Assembly: GCA_016648135.1 (NCBI GenBank) | Contig: JADDOH010001985.1 | Coordinates: 1 to 64,000, forward strand | Source of the DNA: Agrypnia vestita | Lineage: Eukaryota; Arthropoda; Insecta; Trichoptera; Phryganeidae | Direction: 5' to 3' | Length of the DNA: 64,000 nucleotides | Shown: piece by piece, positions 45,130-56,489 of the stretch | Numbering within the stretch: position 1 is the first letter of the stretch | How the letters are laid out: every line of letters starts with the position of its first letter | The notes under the pieces: model-generated | Seen by the model: only the letters and a program-made list of their open reading frames with translations | What the model was told of the DNA's origin: nothing | Database searches by the model: none | Translations under genes and position numbers: made by a program

Positions 45130-45520
45130 AGAATCGTTATCCCCGCCATATGGCCCACACACACCGCAAGATTCCGAGCTCCGAGGGATGCGATGATTCA
45201 CACGGCACAAACAAATTTAATCAGCCCCCCTCGAGGAGAGCGCATTGTATCGAAACTATTGGATTACTGTAACGAAGTGCTTCGAGTGTTTTCTGCCACA
45301 CCCCTAATTTATCACGGCCCCCACTGTCTTGAGGGTGACGCTCCGAGGAAGACAGCGAAATGTAAGGCGAGTTCACAAATGCCCGCAAACGGTAACGGGA
45401 GCTAAACGGTAATAAACACTTACTAGGCACAAGTCGTCAGTACTACTAGAGACTGTGTTCTCGTCCCGAGACTTCTCGCCGGATTCTGAATTATTTTGAT
45501 TCTCGTTTTGAGTCGTAATT
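45130..45520. other. GC-richer block with a minus-strand donor-like site
   Basis: A plus-strand frame of 136 codons (44995-45405) crosses it but has no domain. On the minus strand GACTTGTGCCTA|GTAAGTG near 45425 looks like a 5' splice donor, so a non-coding first exon of the 44233 gene is possible. Confidence 0.25.
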
Positions 45521-46640
45521 CTCAAGAATTTTTTTATAATAATTAAAAGAATTTGTCGATCGTTATTTTTCAAAATAAATACACAAAAATATTGTGAAAA
45601 ATCAATATAGACCCTTACGATAGTGAATATAGGCCCCGTAAGGAAATACCAATAATGAATATAGACTAATTATCCAAAGTTTTAAACCAAACTTATTACG
45701 AATTGATGGACCGACAGACGGACAGAGATAGATAACGAAATTATTTTTTTTATATTTGATATTTTTTTGTTATAAATCTTGATTCCTGATATATTTTTTC
45801 TTCATGATAGGCAAATATTGTTTAATTTTATTATATTAAATAAAATTCTCATATTCTCAAGACTCACAAAACTACTTTAGAAGACTTCTCTATCTCAATG
45901 TTTTGAATTTAAAAAAGTCGAAAATTCACAATCTCTAGGCAGTAGAAACTCTACTGACATAAACATAAAATTAAAACTTTATACTAAAAAGAGTAAGACG
46001 ACTAATCAGTATTGAGTAATATAAAAAAATAATGCAGGTCTATTATTATTCCTCATATAAACTATTGCAGCAAAATTTTATTGAATATTAAATGCTATCC
46101 GTTCCAAACTTTGAATAATTACTATTTAGGATCATATATAGACAGCCTTCTCCCTATACAGATGTGTTTAATATTTTATAATAATTAATTTTACAAATTT
46201 TGCATAGTAACTGTACAGGACCCTATGAATGCCTACCTTAAAATATAAAAAAAAATCTTTGGCAACGTGGGGCAAAGACGGCTAGTTAATACTAATTAAC
46301 GCAAAGTAAAGGGGTTTACTGTCGTTACTACACATATCAGGTTTCATTTTGATTGGCTCGCGTTTGCGCAGACTTTGTATGTCACCATTCATTAGCGGAA
46401 GCCATGTTATATGTGTCAAAGTCTTGGGGAGGTATTCCACTATTTACAAAATAAACCGAACATTACAATTTATTAGAACGCGAGTATATTTTTTGACCAT
46501 ACGAGCATTATTCTTATAATTGTACATTGTACTTTAATTTCACACTAGGAATATCTATCAGGGTCCGCCTGTTAAAAATCGGTCCGTTAAAATCAATAAA
46601 TAACACCAATATTTTATGTTTTATTCCTTCTATTGCACAA
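45521..46640. other. AT-rich non-coding DNA
   Basis: A dispersed-repeat tail fragment (GACAGACGGACAGAGATAGATAACGAAATTA) lies at 45711-45742. The block 46260-46450 is less AT-rich and unassigned. Confidence 0.35.
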
Positions 46641-46644
46641 TTAA

Positions 46645-47560
46645 TCAATGCAATAAAAATATTTTGTTTGGTTCTATATTTATTTTTCTTATTACTTTTA
46701 ATAGATCTATGTTCTTCAAAAGATAGCGGCTCCTATGAGGTAGATTCCAAGCTATCCTTCCAACTCTTGGGAGGTCTTCGTGAGGGCGGGTTCCGTGAGG
46801 CTGAATATGTAGTACGATGTAAGAGACTATGTTGCTGTTCATTCTCTGGACATGACCATACCAGTCCCTCTTTCGCTGTCTTCTCCATCGTACAATGTCC
46901 TCATCCTCACATATATCCCTTCTGGTATTCCTCACGCAATCTCTCAGCGTCTTGCCTGCTATCATCCTCAGTGTCTTCATCTCGGAAGTCCTCAATATGT
47001 GTTTAGTCCCAATTGTGTCCGCCCTTGCTTCAACGCCGTATGTCATTATTGTTCTTACGCATGCTTTGTAGATTCTCATCTTGGTCTTGATGGCCATATC
47101 TTTATTCTTCCATATTGTGGATTTTAGCGCACCAGAGATTGCCGATTTATATTGTATTTCTTCACATAGATCGGCTCCTCCAACCAGATGTTTGAAGGTG
47201 CTGACCTGTTCCATGAGTTTTTTTTCTACAATTAAGTTACATATTTTGGGTGTTTTAGGTTTTAGATTTAGAGATTGTCATACATTTAGACTTTTTGATA
47301 GCGATTGCCATGTGTTTGTTATAAGCATTGAAAAGTCAGTCAAGCAATATTTATAAGTCATTATTTTACTTCGCTTTAGCTATAAATTCGTCTGCATAAA
47401 AGACCACACTGACAATTTCCTCTTCCATCCTATATCCAAGTTGGAGGGATTGGATTTCTTCTATCGGTTCATCCATTACTAAATTGAAAAAAAAAATTGC
47501 CTTAAACGGTCTTCTTGTTTTATGCCTGTCATTATTATATAATTGTTTTACTAAGTTCAT
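46645..47560 (-). pseudogene. Degenerate RTE-like LINE, reverse transcriptase palm to C-terminus
   Basis: On the minus strand, 47560-47366 encodes FFNLVMDEPIEEIQSLQLGY and then VSVVFYADEFIAKAK, where the catalytic YADD has become YADE. A shifted stretch near 47330-47260 gives FNAYNKHMAIAIKKSKCMTI, the usual 'KT' segment. From 47214 a 189-codon frame includes STFKHLVGGADL, KTKMRIYKACVRTIMTYGVEA, SEMKTLRMIAGKTLRD and RKRDWYGHVQRM, the thumb and C-terminal region. Two or more frame breaks plus the mutated box make it inactive. The plus-strand frames here are shadows. Confidence 0.85.
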
Positions 47561-47569
47561 CTTTATTTA

Positions 47570-50340
47570 ATTTTTTCAAATTATTAGACAATCGTTTCGG
47601 CTGTCTAGGCCTAGATTATAAAGGATATGTGCAATTATATCCTCTATTGATTTGATCGCTTTTGTTTTTAAGACTTTGTGTAAGAGAATATTCAGTTATT
47701 TCGTCTTTTTATTTATTTATTTAAAGTTCTTTCATAAAACAAACATCTTGAAATATTGTCGTTGGATATTGTCATCAAATATTGTCATCTTGAAATGTTG
47801 CGCGGATATTTTGTTATATTATTTTGCATGGGTCTTTTTGCGTGGGTTTTTTGTCGCGTGAGCCTTTTGCCTGTCGTTGGACCAGATATTCGTGGTCGTT
47901 TTGTCGTGTCACGATGCTCATCTATAATTTTTTCACGTCATCCTGAATTCCAAAGCGATGTTTAATTAATATATTAATATAAATTTGATATTCGTCCTTT
48001 TCATGCATTTCATACGAGTGAAGCCAAATTCGAGTCACTCATTATCGAAAGCCAAGCGGTGTTGCGTGTCACTGACATTGATACCCGCGATCTCAATACT
48101 TGTACGATAGATTTTATTTATTTTTTATTCGGAAAATATTTATTTAATCAATTCACAAGTTAATTTGTAACATTTTATTCTCCCATCTCCCATAATATAT
48201 TTTTATCTATTCAATCGCAAAAATTTCAAATGCAATTTGTTTATCTTCACATTGTACTTTAATGTGACCTATATATTAGGGTCATTAAAGTTATTCCAAT
48301 AACCAGTTTCCTTGAAAACATTTAAATTATATAAAAAATTATATATAAAATATAAATTTTATATATAATCTAAGTATAAATATTTTTTGTAATAATTATT
48401 GGTGATAATAGAAATTATAATATTACTAGCTATATCTCTTAAAAAATGGCGGTACTTTTACATAGTTAAAAAAAAGAAAAAAAAAGAAAAATGTTTTTAT
48501 AAAATAAGTTACGGATATAACAGGAAGTTACGGACAGACAATGAAATTATTATTTTAGGATATTGAAAGTTCTAATATCTTCTTGGCTGCAATACAAAAT
48601 AGACCCTGCAGAAACTTGCTTTCAGTGAATCAACATTTGCTTAATACATAACGAACAAACGAGTGGGACAGCTAATTGTTATATTGGATAAGCTTATTGA
48701 TTTGAAGGGGAAATATATTGATTTATTAGGTCTCTCGATACGGAGCAGACAAATTGTGATCAAGTTTCTTCTCTTATATTATGTCATGCTAAAGTTTTGT
48801 CGTAGCAATCATTCGCCATTATAGTGCCTACAATGATTATCTTTGACTAAACGGACACACAGTAGGACAATCAAGATTAGTAACATTTTCATTGCATAAA
48901 AAATAAGCATATTTTAGAAAAAGATATTGTGATTTTCAATAGTCAAGTCGAAACATATTGTTGAGCAATTTTGTAAACGAATCCTATTAGCATACTTAGT
49001 TTACGAGATAAGAGAGAACTCGTAATAATGAAGTCGGCGATCGACTCCTGTTACATGGGACCGGCAAATATTTTAAATAATGAAATGATTATGTATTCCA
49101 TGTACGATTTACACATCTTACATTCGCATGAATCCATCGAATATTTTATATTATTCATTTCACAGATCTAATAAACTTTGGTTTATACAAAGTTTACACA
49201 ATCAATGTGGTTTATTTAAAGATTGTTAGTTTTTTCAAATTAATATACCTATATGCCCAACCACAAAATTAACTCTATAAGCATAAAAACACGAGAAATA
49301 ACTTCACAGATGATAATCATTTTTATAATAATACATTTTTAAACTGTTTTAATATAAAAATATATAAAATAAAATCATATTTCGTGAACTACGTTCTCTT
49401 CTTCAGGATAAGTTGTTTACTAGTAATAGTATAGTGGTAATAGCATACAAGATATTCAGAAGGGGAGAATATTGTTCTTCAAACGTATATATTTTATCTA
49501 ATAAAGAGTGTAAACAAAGTAATTTAATTAATTATATTACCGCAAACGGAAAATCAGAAAAAATGTACCTCAAAAAATTAAGAAATATATTATTTGATTC
49601 AATACAATTTAAAAACTTCAATGCCATACGTCAAATTGGTTTTAACTAAACTACAATTTATCATGTTTTTGAGATTTGATACTGAAATTATATCGGATAT
49701 TAACTAACACCCAGTCTTTACTAAACTAAAGCAATATAATACATTTATTTATTTACGCATAGATATACGCAAAGTAATATTCATATATTAATAAAAAAAA
49801 AATAATTTAAAAAAAGTGTGCGTCAATCAAAAATTAGTGGCTTGTCAAACTCGTCAAGGTTGTAAAATGGTATTAACTTTATTCTAAAACGTGATTCAGG
49901 GCAAAATATTTTGGATACACTATACCCACGGAGTAGAAAGAGGACAGAAATATGTTAACAAATTATTAGGATGCTTTTATCCAGCAATGGATCGACTTGA
50001 TGATGATATTATAACTAAGATCAGTTGTTGATATTCAAGAAGTCTCCTACTAATATCCAGATATATGTATCTATCATACGTACGAACTTACAGCTGTTTC
50101 CAGTGGTATAAACACAGGCAATATCTTGATTAGTCCCCAAGATATGATGAATTACCTGCAGTATTAAAAAAAATATTTTACTTGCTTCTTTGCCTGTTTG
50201 TTTGTTGTTTATTGTTTATTGTGGTGGAATCTTGTAAGTGCTTTTTTCACCAACTTCCTCTATAGTTAGAGCTCTGAAACTTTCAACATTTACGTGGATG
50301 ACTTTACATTATTGTGATTAAAATTAATAATCACGTTAAA
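47570..50340. other. AT-rich non-coding DNA
   Basis: A degraded ACTAGC...GACAGAC-type dispersed repeat lies at 48424-48560 (TACTAGCTATATC, GGCGGTACTTTTACA, GGACAGACAATGAAATTATT). Nothing else is recognised. Confidence 0.4.
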
Positions 50341-50366
50341 AAAAATGAAAATATTCAAGCTATTAT

Positions 50367-50800
50367 GACCTAATATCGATAGTTAAGGAGATATGCGACA
50401 TCAAAGTTTGCATTTTTTTTTTCAATATTTCTGATTTATTTTTTGTAAAGCGCCGTACAATCATTTCAGTAACTTATATCGAATACGAAAAATTCATTCC
50501 CTTTAATACAAGTCAAATAAAAAAATAAAAACCGTCGAATTCCAATTGGAATTTTTCCAGGGTTTTTATCATTTTATTTAACTTGTATTGAAACGAATTA
50601 ATTTTTCGTAATTGATAAGAGTTAATGTAATGATAGTCTAACGTTTTGCAAAAAATAAGTCAGAAATATTGAAAAAAATGGAAACTTTGATGTCGCATAT
50701 CTCCATAACTATTGATATAGGTCAAATTTTCGACTCATAATATAGGCAGGAATATGATTCTGCGAGGTTATTAATATTTTCCAAATAATCCTGTCTATAA
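50367..50800. mobile_element. FB foldback element copy forming a 357-bp palindrome
   Basis: 50367-50723 is one long inverted repeat: GACCTAATATCGATAGTTAA at the left is mirrored by ACTATTGATATAGGTC at the right, with AGATATGCGACATCAAAGTT conserved in both arms of about 170 bp. The centre is the palindromic TTCCAATTGGAA region near 50540. The right terminus (GAGGTTATTAATATTTTCC ... AATAATCCTGTC) extends to about 50796; the matching left terminus is missing. Confidence 0.8.
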
Positions 50801-51100
50801 TACTGTATGGGTGATGTTAAAAAATCGATTACATATGTATGCAAAGAAAGCGTATTAAAGCGTGTCTTCAATTTTTTTTTGATTTACTTGTCATTGATTA
50901 TATTTTGTAAGAAAAAATTCCTGTACAAAATATATTAATAAATAATAAAAAAAACTGCGCTGTAACACGTGTTCGATACACAGATTATAAAATGGTACAG
51001 AATATAGTTGAAAGATGATTCAATATTCCCATTATTTACACTTTAATCCACTACACCAGTTGTAATACTATTTTTAACTGTTAAATTTTATTAACCACTG
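50801..51100. other. AT-rich non-coding DNA
   Basis: No supported feature. Confidence 0.4.
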
Positions 51101-51400
51101 TCAAACTCGCGATCCGGTTTCGAAATTTACGGCGGTCACGTGGCACTATTGGAGGCACAATTCGCGGGGATTTATTTCAGCGAAACGTCATCAAAAGTGT
51201 CATTTTTAAGTGCTTAATTTGCGTTGTTTTTAAACTGGTGACCACACATTGGCAGAACTTGGTCGCACTGGCGACAGGGTAGACAGTCCTGCGGAGCGGG
51301 GGCCGGGCCACCCCTGTTGCGTTAAATTCATACCACCCCCCGCGTAACGGAGAAGGGTGTTTGAAAAATGTCAAACCACGTGGTCGTAATAAAATGCACA
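51100..51400. other. GC-rich island with E-box sites
   Basis: GC-rich patch containing GGTCACGTGGC near 51135 and ACCACGTGGTC near 51376, both CACGTG E-boxes. Minus-strand open frame only by composition. Candidate regulatory or conserved non-coding element. Confidence 0.3.
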
Positions 51401-51539
51401 CATTAAAAATAAAAAATTAAATTAATTACATCATTTTTTCACTGTACTTGTCTCTTTGTCTAATGTTATTAATTATCATAAACTGTAAGTAGTTACAAAA
51501 TTGGTAAATGATTTAAAATACGAATTTTGAACTTGAAGA

Positions 51540-51690
51540 TGGTCCCGTTAGAAGCCTCAACTACCGTCGAGCTTGCATGCGAAGATGCGTGAATGTGGAT
51601 GAGGCGAGAGTTGTATGTCAGGACAGAAGAGTATGGCGTATGGTATATATCCTCTCTGCCTAGCCCCACGGGGAAACGGAAAAGCGTGAT
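51540..51690 (+). pseudogene. LINE 3' coding remnant
   Basis: Same family as 34620-34875: CGAGCTTGCATGCGAAGATG, GTATGTCAGGACAGAAGAGT and CCTCTCTGCCTAGCCCCACG code for the RACMRRC, CQDRRVW and LSA-PHG blocks. Short and truncated. Confidence 0.6.
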
Positions 51691-52150
51691 GGTAAGTAAG
51701 TTAGTTAGTTGAATACATGTAATGAATTAACAGGGTATAACAGAGCTAGTCCACAATACTTTACAGGTGGATTCAATAGTTATGGAGTTATACAATATCA
51801 AAGTTTGCATTTCTTTTCAATATTTCTGACTAAGTAAGCATGTAGGTAAGTAAGTTTGTTAGTTGCTTACATGTAATGAATTAACAGGGTATAACAGAGC
51901 TAGTCCACAATACTTTACAGGTGGATTCAATTGTTATGGAGTTTTGCAATATCAAAGATTGCATTTCTTTTCAATATTTCTGACTAAGTTAGTATGTAGG
52001 TAAATAAGTTAGTTAGTTGCCTACATGTAACGAATTAACAGGGTATAACAGAGCTAGTCCACAATACTTTACAGGTGGATTCAATAGTTATGGAGTTATG
52101 CAAAATCAAAGTTTGCATTTTTTTCGATATTTCTGACTCATTTTTTACAA
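51690..52150 (+). repeat. Three tandem copies of a 154-bp unit
   Basis: The landmark AATGAATTAACAGGGTATAA recurs at 51721, 51875 and (as AACGAATT...) 52029, a period of 154 bp. Each unit then has CAGAGCTAGTCCACAATACT, GGTGGATTCAAT and a CAATATCAAAGTTTGCATTT block. The last block is the FB arm sequence, so a piece of FB was amplified together with flanking DNA. Confidence 0.85.
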
Positions 52151-52465
52151 AGTATTGTAAAAAAATAAGTCAGAAATATGCATAAATTCCAATTAGAATG
52201 TTTTCCAATTGGAATTGGAAGGTATTTATTATTTTTTATGACTTGTATAAAAGGAAATGAATTTTTCATATTCGATATAAGTTACTGTAATAATAGTCCA
52301 ACGTTTTACAAAAAATACGTCAAAAATATTGGAAAAAAAATGCAAACTTAGATGCCGTATATTTCCTAAACTATTAATATTTGGTCGTAGCTCCTTGAAT
52401 ATTTTCGACTCATAATTAAAGCAGGAATACAGTCCTGTGAGGTTATTAATGTAACCCTGTATATA
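52080..52465. mobile_element. FB foldback element copy, 3' part
   Basis: After the tandem units the sequence continues as FB: TTCTGACTCATTTTTTACAA with an inverted TTGTAAAAAAATAAGTCAG, paired CCAATTAGAATG/TTTCCAATTGGAA, ATATTCGATATAAGTTACTG, and the FB right terminus CAGTCCTGTGAGGTTATTAATG ... ACCCTGTATA. The 115-codon minus frame across it is not a gene. Confidence 0.7.
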
Positions 52466-52814
52466 CTGACACGGTATCGCCGTGGTGGGAGACAAAAAAG
52501 CACCCAAACTTATCCACGAACATAACACGAACTTAACCGTAAAAGAAATATTATGTAGTTTGGACTTATTTCGCACTAATCACTCGGCTGTGAAATGCTA
52601 TATATATTCATCTTAGAATATTCGCATGTCTTTGATCGCTTTATAACGCCGCTTTCGCAAGTATTCGACTATATGGGATTGCCATAGTGTCACAATTTAA
52701 CTGTGTGTTCGACACAATGCCGTCGCGCATTTATAAAGACCCGATGTTCTTCAAGTTTCCGGTATAGTTTAGTTATTTTAAATTTTACTAGAATGTTAGG
52801 AAGATTTCGATTAT

Positions 52815-53080
52815 GTAGTAGCTTGTTGGTGTAATGGTCATGACGCTCATCTAGTCAACTGGTGGTTGCTGGCTCGAGCCCCATTCCAGGACACCAGCAA
52901 GTTATTTAAGAGTTAAATAAAACGGATACGAATCGTATATCGTATAAAATATCCGTTTTATTAAACGCTTAAATATGTCCAATGAACGTTGGATAATCTA
53001 AGCAAGTTAGTTCCTATTTTCATAGAATAAACGTTTACCTTATTTTAAAAATAGTAAGAATATTGGTGCGATATGTTTTC
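52815..53080 (+). repeat. SINE family S1, copy 4, interrupted by a nested insertion
   Basis: TAGCTTGTTGGTGTAATGGT (A box), GCTGGCTCGAGCCCCATTCC (B box), ACACCAGCAAGTT, then a break of about 103 bp, then AGCAAGTTAGTTCCTATTTT and the S1 3' end ATATTGGTGCGATATG. The bases AGCAAGTTA flank the break on both sides (first copy imperfect after AGCAAGTT), like a target duplication. Confidence 0.75.
52905..53006. mobile_element. Tiny palindromic insertion nested in the SINE
   Basis: TATTTAAGAGTTAAATAAAA-CGGATA near 52906 is mirrored by TATCCGTTTTATTAAACGCT-TAAATA ending near 52975 (about 26-bp arms, two to three mismatches). A short extra stretch with its own TCCAA...TTGGA symmetry follows. Absent from the other S1 copies. 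Too short to code; probably a MITE or snap-back product. Confidence 0.55.
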
Positions 53081-53189
53081 TGTTTTTGCATGGCTATTTT
53101 TTTAAATATGTTTTTCTATACTTAATTAACTATTTCATGTTTACATCGAATACAGCATTTAAAATTATAAAAAAATTATCATTTCTTAT

Positions 53190-53460
53190 CACCCTGTGAG
53201 TATCGCACTGCACGTTAATAAAATACACACAAAATTATAACCGAGTTCATACAAACAGTCCTCCCAGCTGTTTCTCCCCGCCCGCTGGAGGCGGGAGGCT
53301 TGCGGACTTGCGATATTTCTGCAGGGTGTACCCTGTCGCGGTGGTGGAATCGGTCTACCTACTACCCTTAAGTATTCGCTGACACGACTGGGGATGTATT
53401 GGTGGATTGGCATTGATTTGTACGTGTGTGTGGTAGCGTATGCCAAAGCCAAATATAGTA
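53190..53460 (-). other. GC-rich block, unassigned
   Basis: An 87-codon minus frame and CpG-rich sequence (GCCTCCCGCCTCCAGCGGGC on the minus strand). No family recognised. May be an exon, an ancient repeat or a regulatory element. Confidence 0.25.
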
Positions 53461-54300
53461 ATTCAATAATAACAAGTCGATATTTTTCTATTCACTTGTG
53501 TGTATTAAAAAAATATTCGGATTCATTTAGAAATGTTAGCTAGTATCTATAGATATATTATTTTAATATCCTTCTAGAGAATTCTTCAGATGTAGGCAAG
53601 GAAATTATTATGTAATTTATTTAGTCCACTTAATAAATTAAATGTATCTTAAGTAAGTTTTGATGGTTAAGTTTATAGTTGATATTAAGCGATTACACCA
53701 CTACAGAAGGATACAATTTAAGTAGAAGGTAGTTGAGTTTTTGCCTATTGCATACTGGCATATTTATAAGGTTTATATTTAAGATTTTTTTATTGTAAAA
53801 TTAAAAAAAAATCAAAACGGCCGCTTCGTGTCTACTTCCATGCAGCTCCTCCTCTGTGACTGATATGAAATATTCCCCGGTATAGAGTAGAAAAGAATAT
53901 CATGTTCTTATTAAAAAATGAAACAACAACAATGAAACATATCCAATTAAGATAAAAAATTGGGAGCAATTTGAAAAAAAAAAAACATTCTCTAAAAACA
54001 TTTTTTCAAACAATTGTTTTTAACAAATGGTATATCAAAATAAAAATCCATATCCTGCATTGTATTATAAATATTTTCTGAATAAGTGTGTAAGTTTTGA
54101 TTCCAAAGAAAAAAATAACTTAAGTCCGAGATTTTTTCTGTAGACATACTTTATTTTGTTTATCCATCTAAATTATTGAACTGATTTTGTTTGAATTATG
54201 GAAGAAATACATTTAAAAAAAGCACGAATAAAATATGATTTCCTTGAGATGACTGAAAATAATAAGGTTCTCTTTAAGCACAGCTGATATCGTTACCATC
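53461..54300. other. AT-rich non-coding DNA
   Basis: No supported feature. Confidence 0.4.
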
Positions 54301-54309
54301 AGTCCACAA

Positions 54310-54525
54310 TCGTGCTGGGAGCCGATAAACTGTTGAGCTCCCCCCCGCCACCAGCGCCGCCCCACGTGACGCGCCATTCATCCCTCCCGGTCACGTGTCA
54401 AGGGTTGCGAAGAAACGTCAAGAAAGTTGCGTACTTGGGCTCCTATTCAAACCGCTCCTTGCCGTCGGAATTTCAAATATTCAATGGATTGAATTTACGT
54501 ACTGCGCTCGCGTTTGGTTGAATAA
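54310..54525. promoter_or_regulatory. GC-rich island with two CACGTG sites
   Basis: CCCCACGTGACGCG near 54361 and GGTCACGTGTC near 54389 are two E-boxes about 28 bp apart in a short GC-rich patch. The plus-strand open frame through it (from a GTG) shows no domain. Suggests an enhancer or promoter for bHLH factors; inference only. Confidence 0.3.
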
Positions 54526-54669
54526 CTTCAATCAAATTTCGTAAAACAAACTCAATAAAATCCCATGGCTTGCAATAATGTATCAAAAGAGGTATACAAT
54601 TGGAAATAGTGATTTTCAGGCGTATTCTAGTATACGTGTTAAATGATTCTGGAGAATATCATCAAACAT

Positions 54670-54898
54670 AATACTTTCGTTGTCTATCTGTCTATCCATC
54701 CGTAAATTGGTGTAACGTCTGTAATTATATAAGGTTAAAAAATCAAATTAAACGGCCAGTGATGGGGCTTGATCCCCGGAATATCAAACTCGAACCGGCC
54801 GCTTCACGCATGCTGCTACGGCCGCCTCTCCGTGGACCGCGAAAGACGCGAACCAATGTTACATTATTTTTGACGGGTTACGGCTAGTATATAGGTAC
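54670..54898 (-). repeat. ACTAGC...-type dispersed repeat with tRNA-like core
   Basis: On the minus strand it begins TACTAGCCGTAACCCGTCAA and ends in an ATGGATAGACAGATAGACAA-type tail. The middle reads GGCGGCCGTAGCAGCATGC ... GGCCGGTTCGAGTTTG, which looks like a tRNA-related B box. Its shared ends with 56490, 58442, 48424 and 23600 define one family. Confidence 0.65.
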
Positions 54899-55545
54899 AT
54901 TAAAAAGAATATTGCTTAATACTTCACTTTTAAAACATCAGGTATCATTACCAGCTGCGAAATTTTTCGAGATTCGTGTAGAGCAGCGGATCGTGGAGCA
55001 CTTGGGAGGATTGCTTTGATTTTTAAAGGAAAAATATACAGGATCGGAGACATCTGTTGGAATGTGATGTTGTTTATGAGTGTTTTCTCGGAATTCAAGT
55101 TATTTTGTATTTCGACGGCTTCCAAACTATGCAATACGAATCATTTATGAGGAACCGAGTGGAGTAGCTTCAATCAATGATTATCGAAAGAATGGTAGGT
55201 ATTGATTATATGGTTAGCGAATTCCGCGAAGTTGTTGTTCCTCAAACGGCGGCGATGTTACTTTATTTTTTCATTTAATTTTTTCGGTTTGGCTTAAGCT
55301 GTCGCAGAAATGACAAAATTTCTCCATTTAGGTTAGTTATAAATTACACCAGATGATGAGAGAGACTGATTATCTATAAATTATAATATAATAAATTTAA
55401 CTTAATGTGTGTGCATTACAAAATTCAATTTATTGTATAATTTAATTTTATTTTTATTGATTGAGCGACATTGTAGATTGACATTTAAAAAAAATATTGA
55501 TTATTTTATTTGTACATATCTACTTTTATGTGAGTTTTTTTTTTT

Positions 55546-55587
55546 CACCAACATGTTTCAGAAATTACCATTCCATCATCAGGGTGC
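55546..55587 (-). ncRNA. Hammerhead-ribozyme-like motif (left arm)
   Basis: Minus strand: stem I GCACC, core CTGATGA, stem II GGAAT/ATTTC with GGTA loop, a T, core GAAA, palindromic ACATGT, H17 = T, stem I GGTG. Core bases all fit the consensus; the extra base at the base of stem II is shared by all copies in the window. Confidence 0.6.
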
Positions 55588-55885
55588 TGTATAAATGTAT
55601 AAAGAAAATTCGAATGAAATGTCTTTTGTTCCTTGTTCTTCCAAATTATTATTTTTAAATATTATTACTGAAGTTCTTGATTAGTCGCAATTATTGGAAA
55701 AAAATATATATTATTTATAATTTTATATAATTTTTATACAATATTTATAATTTTTATATATAATTCCAATAATTGCGAGTAATCAATAACTTCAGTAATA
55801 ATGTTTTTTTTAAAATAATTTTTCAAATAATTTGGAAGAACAAGGAACAAAAGACATTTCATTCGAATTTTTTGACAGTTATACA

Positions 55886-55928
55886 GCGCCCTGATGATGG
55901 AATGGTAATTTCTGAAACATGTTGGTGA
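55886..55928 (+). ncRNA. Hammerhead-ribozyme-like motif (right arm)
   Basis: Stem I GCGCC, core CTGATGA (55891-55897), stem II GGAAT-GGTA-ATTTC, core GAAA, ACATGT, H17 = T, stem I GGTG (one G-T pair). Intact core; mirror partner of 55546-55587. Confidence 0.6.
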
Positions 55929-56079
55929 AAAAAAAAAAAACTCACATAAAAGTAGATATATACAAATATATTTTTTTTATAATAAAATAAATTAGCGAAA
56001 CTGTTGACTCAGGCTCTTAAATGCTATACAACCGATACACTTCGCGTTTGATTATTTATTAATCCATCCTAGCGCTCTC

Positions 56080-56485
56080 CACTTACACTAAAAATTTAAT
56101 ATCCGAGTAATACGTCAGTTTCCGAAAAAGTAACAAATATTTAGATTTTTTTTTTCAATTTTTGGGTATCCCTCGCTTGGACAAGGGGTGGCAGACAATG
56201 AATGCAAAGGGGGTGAAGGTTAAGGGTGGGGGAAGGGTGTGCCCATTCAAATTCGAATATAAAGGGATGCACTTGATAAAATGTAATTATTTTGGCGCTG
56301 TGTTCCAATAAACTGTTACATTATTTTCAAACCTCTTGCGTAATGGGCCGTATTTTTTATCGAGGGGCGTGACGTTGATATGAGTTGTTCGTTTAAGTTC
56401 GTTTAGTTTAAGTATTTCGTTTAATCACTTTTGAATAATATTTTAAAAAAGAGTACAAGAAAAAATATAATCAGATATAATTATA
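56080..56485. other. Non-coding interval
   Basis: A G-rich stretch (GGGGTGAAGGTTAAGGGTGGGG near 56210) and otherwise AT-rich. No gene seen. Confidence 0.4.
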
Positions 56486-56489
56486 TGAT

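Larger units (their letters stand above)
55484..55990. repeat. Penelope-type terminal repeats in inverted (head-to-head) arrangement
   Basis: Left arm about 55484-55695 and right arm about 55770-55990 are reverse complements: ACATATCTACTTTTATGTGA with TCACATAAAAGTAGATATA; CATTTCATTCGAATTTTTTG with its partner; CTTCCAAATTATT with AATAATTTGGAAG. The arms meet in AT-rich sequence around 55700-55765. Each arm ends in a hammerhead-like motif pointing outward. Related in layout and sequence (ACTTCAGTAATAATATTT, ATTTTTTAAATAATTT) to the tandem units at 29388-29778. Confidence 0.7.

Noticed and set aside
44995..45405. A 136-codon plus-strand gene
   Set aside because: No domain and no promoter; the length comes from local GC content. 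A splice-like site lies on the opposite strand.
46527..47356. Plus-strand frames of 91-159 codons
   Set aside because: Antisense shadows of the degenerate LINE, whose motifs are on the minus strand.
51690..52150. A CRISPR array
   Set aside because: The three units are contiguous 154-bp tandem repeats without spacers in a eukaryotic context.
53189..53452. An 87-codon minus-strand exon
   Set aside because: No start context or splice site in frame; kept only as an unassigned GC-rich block.
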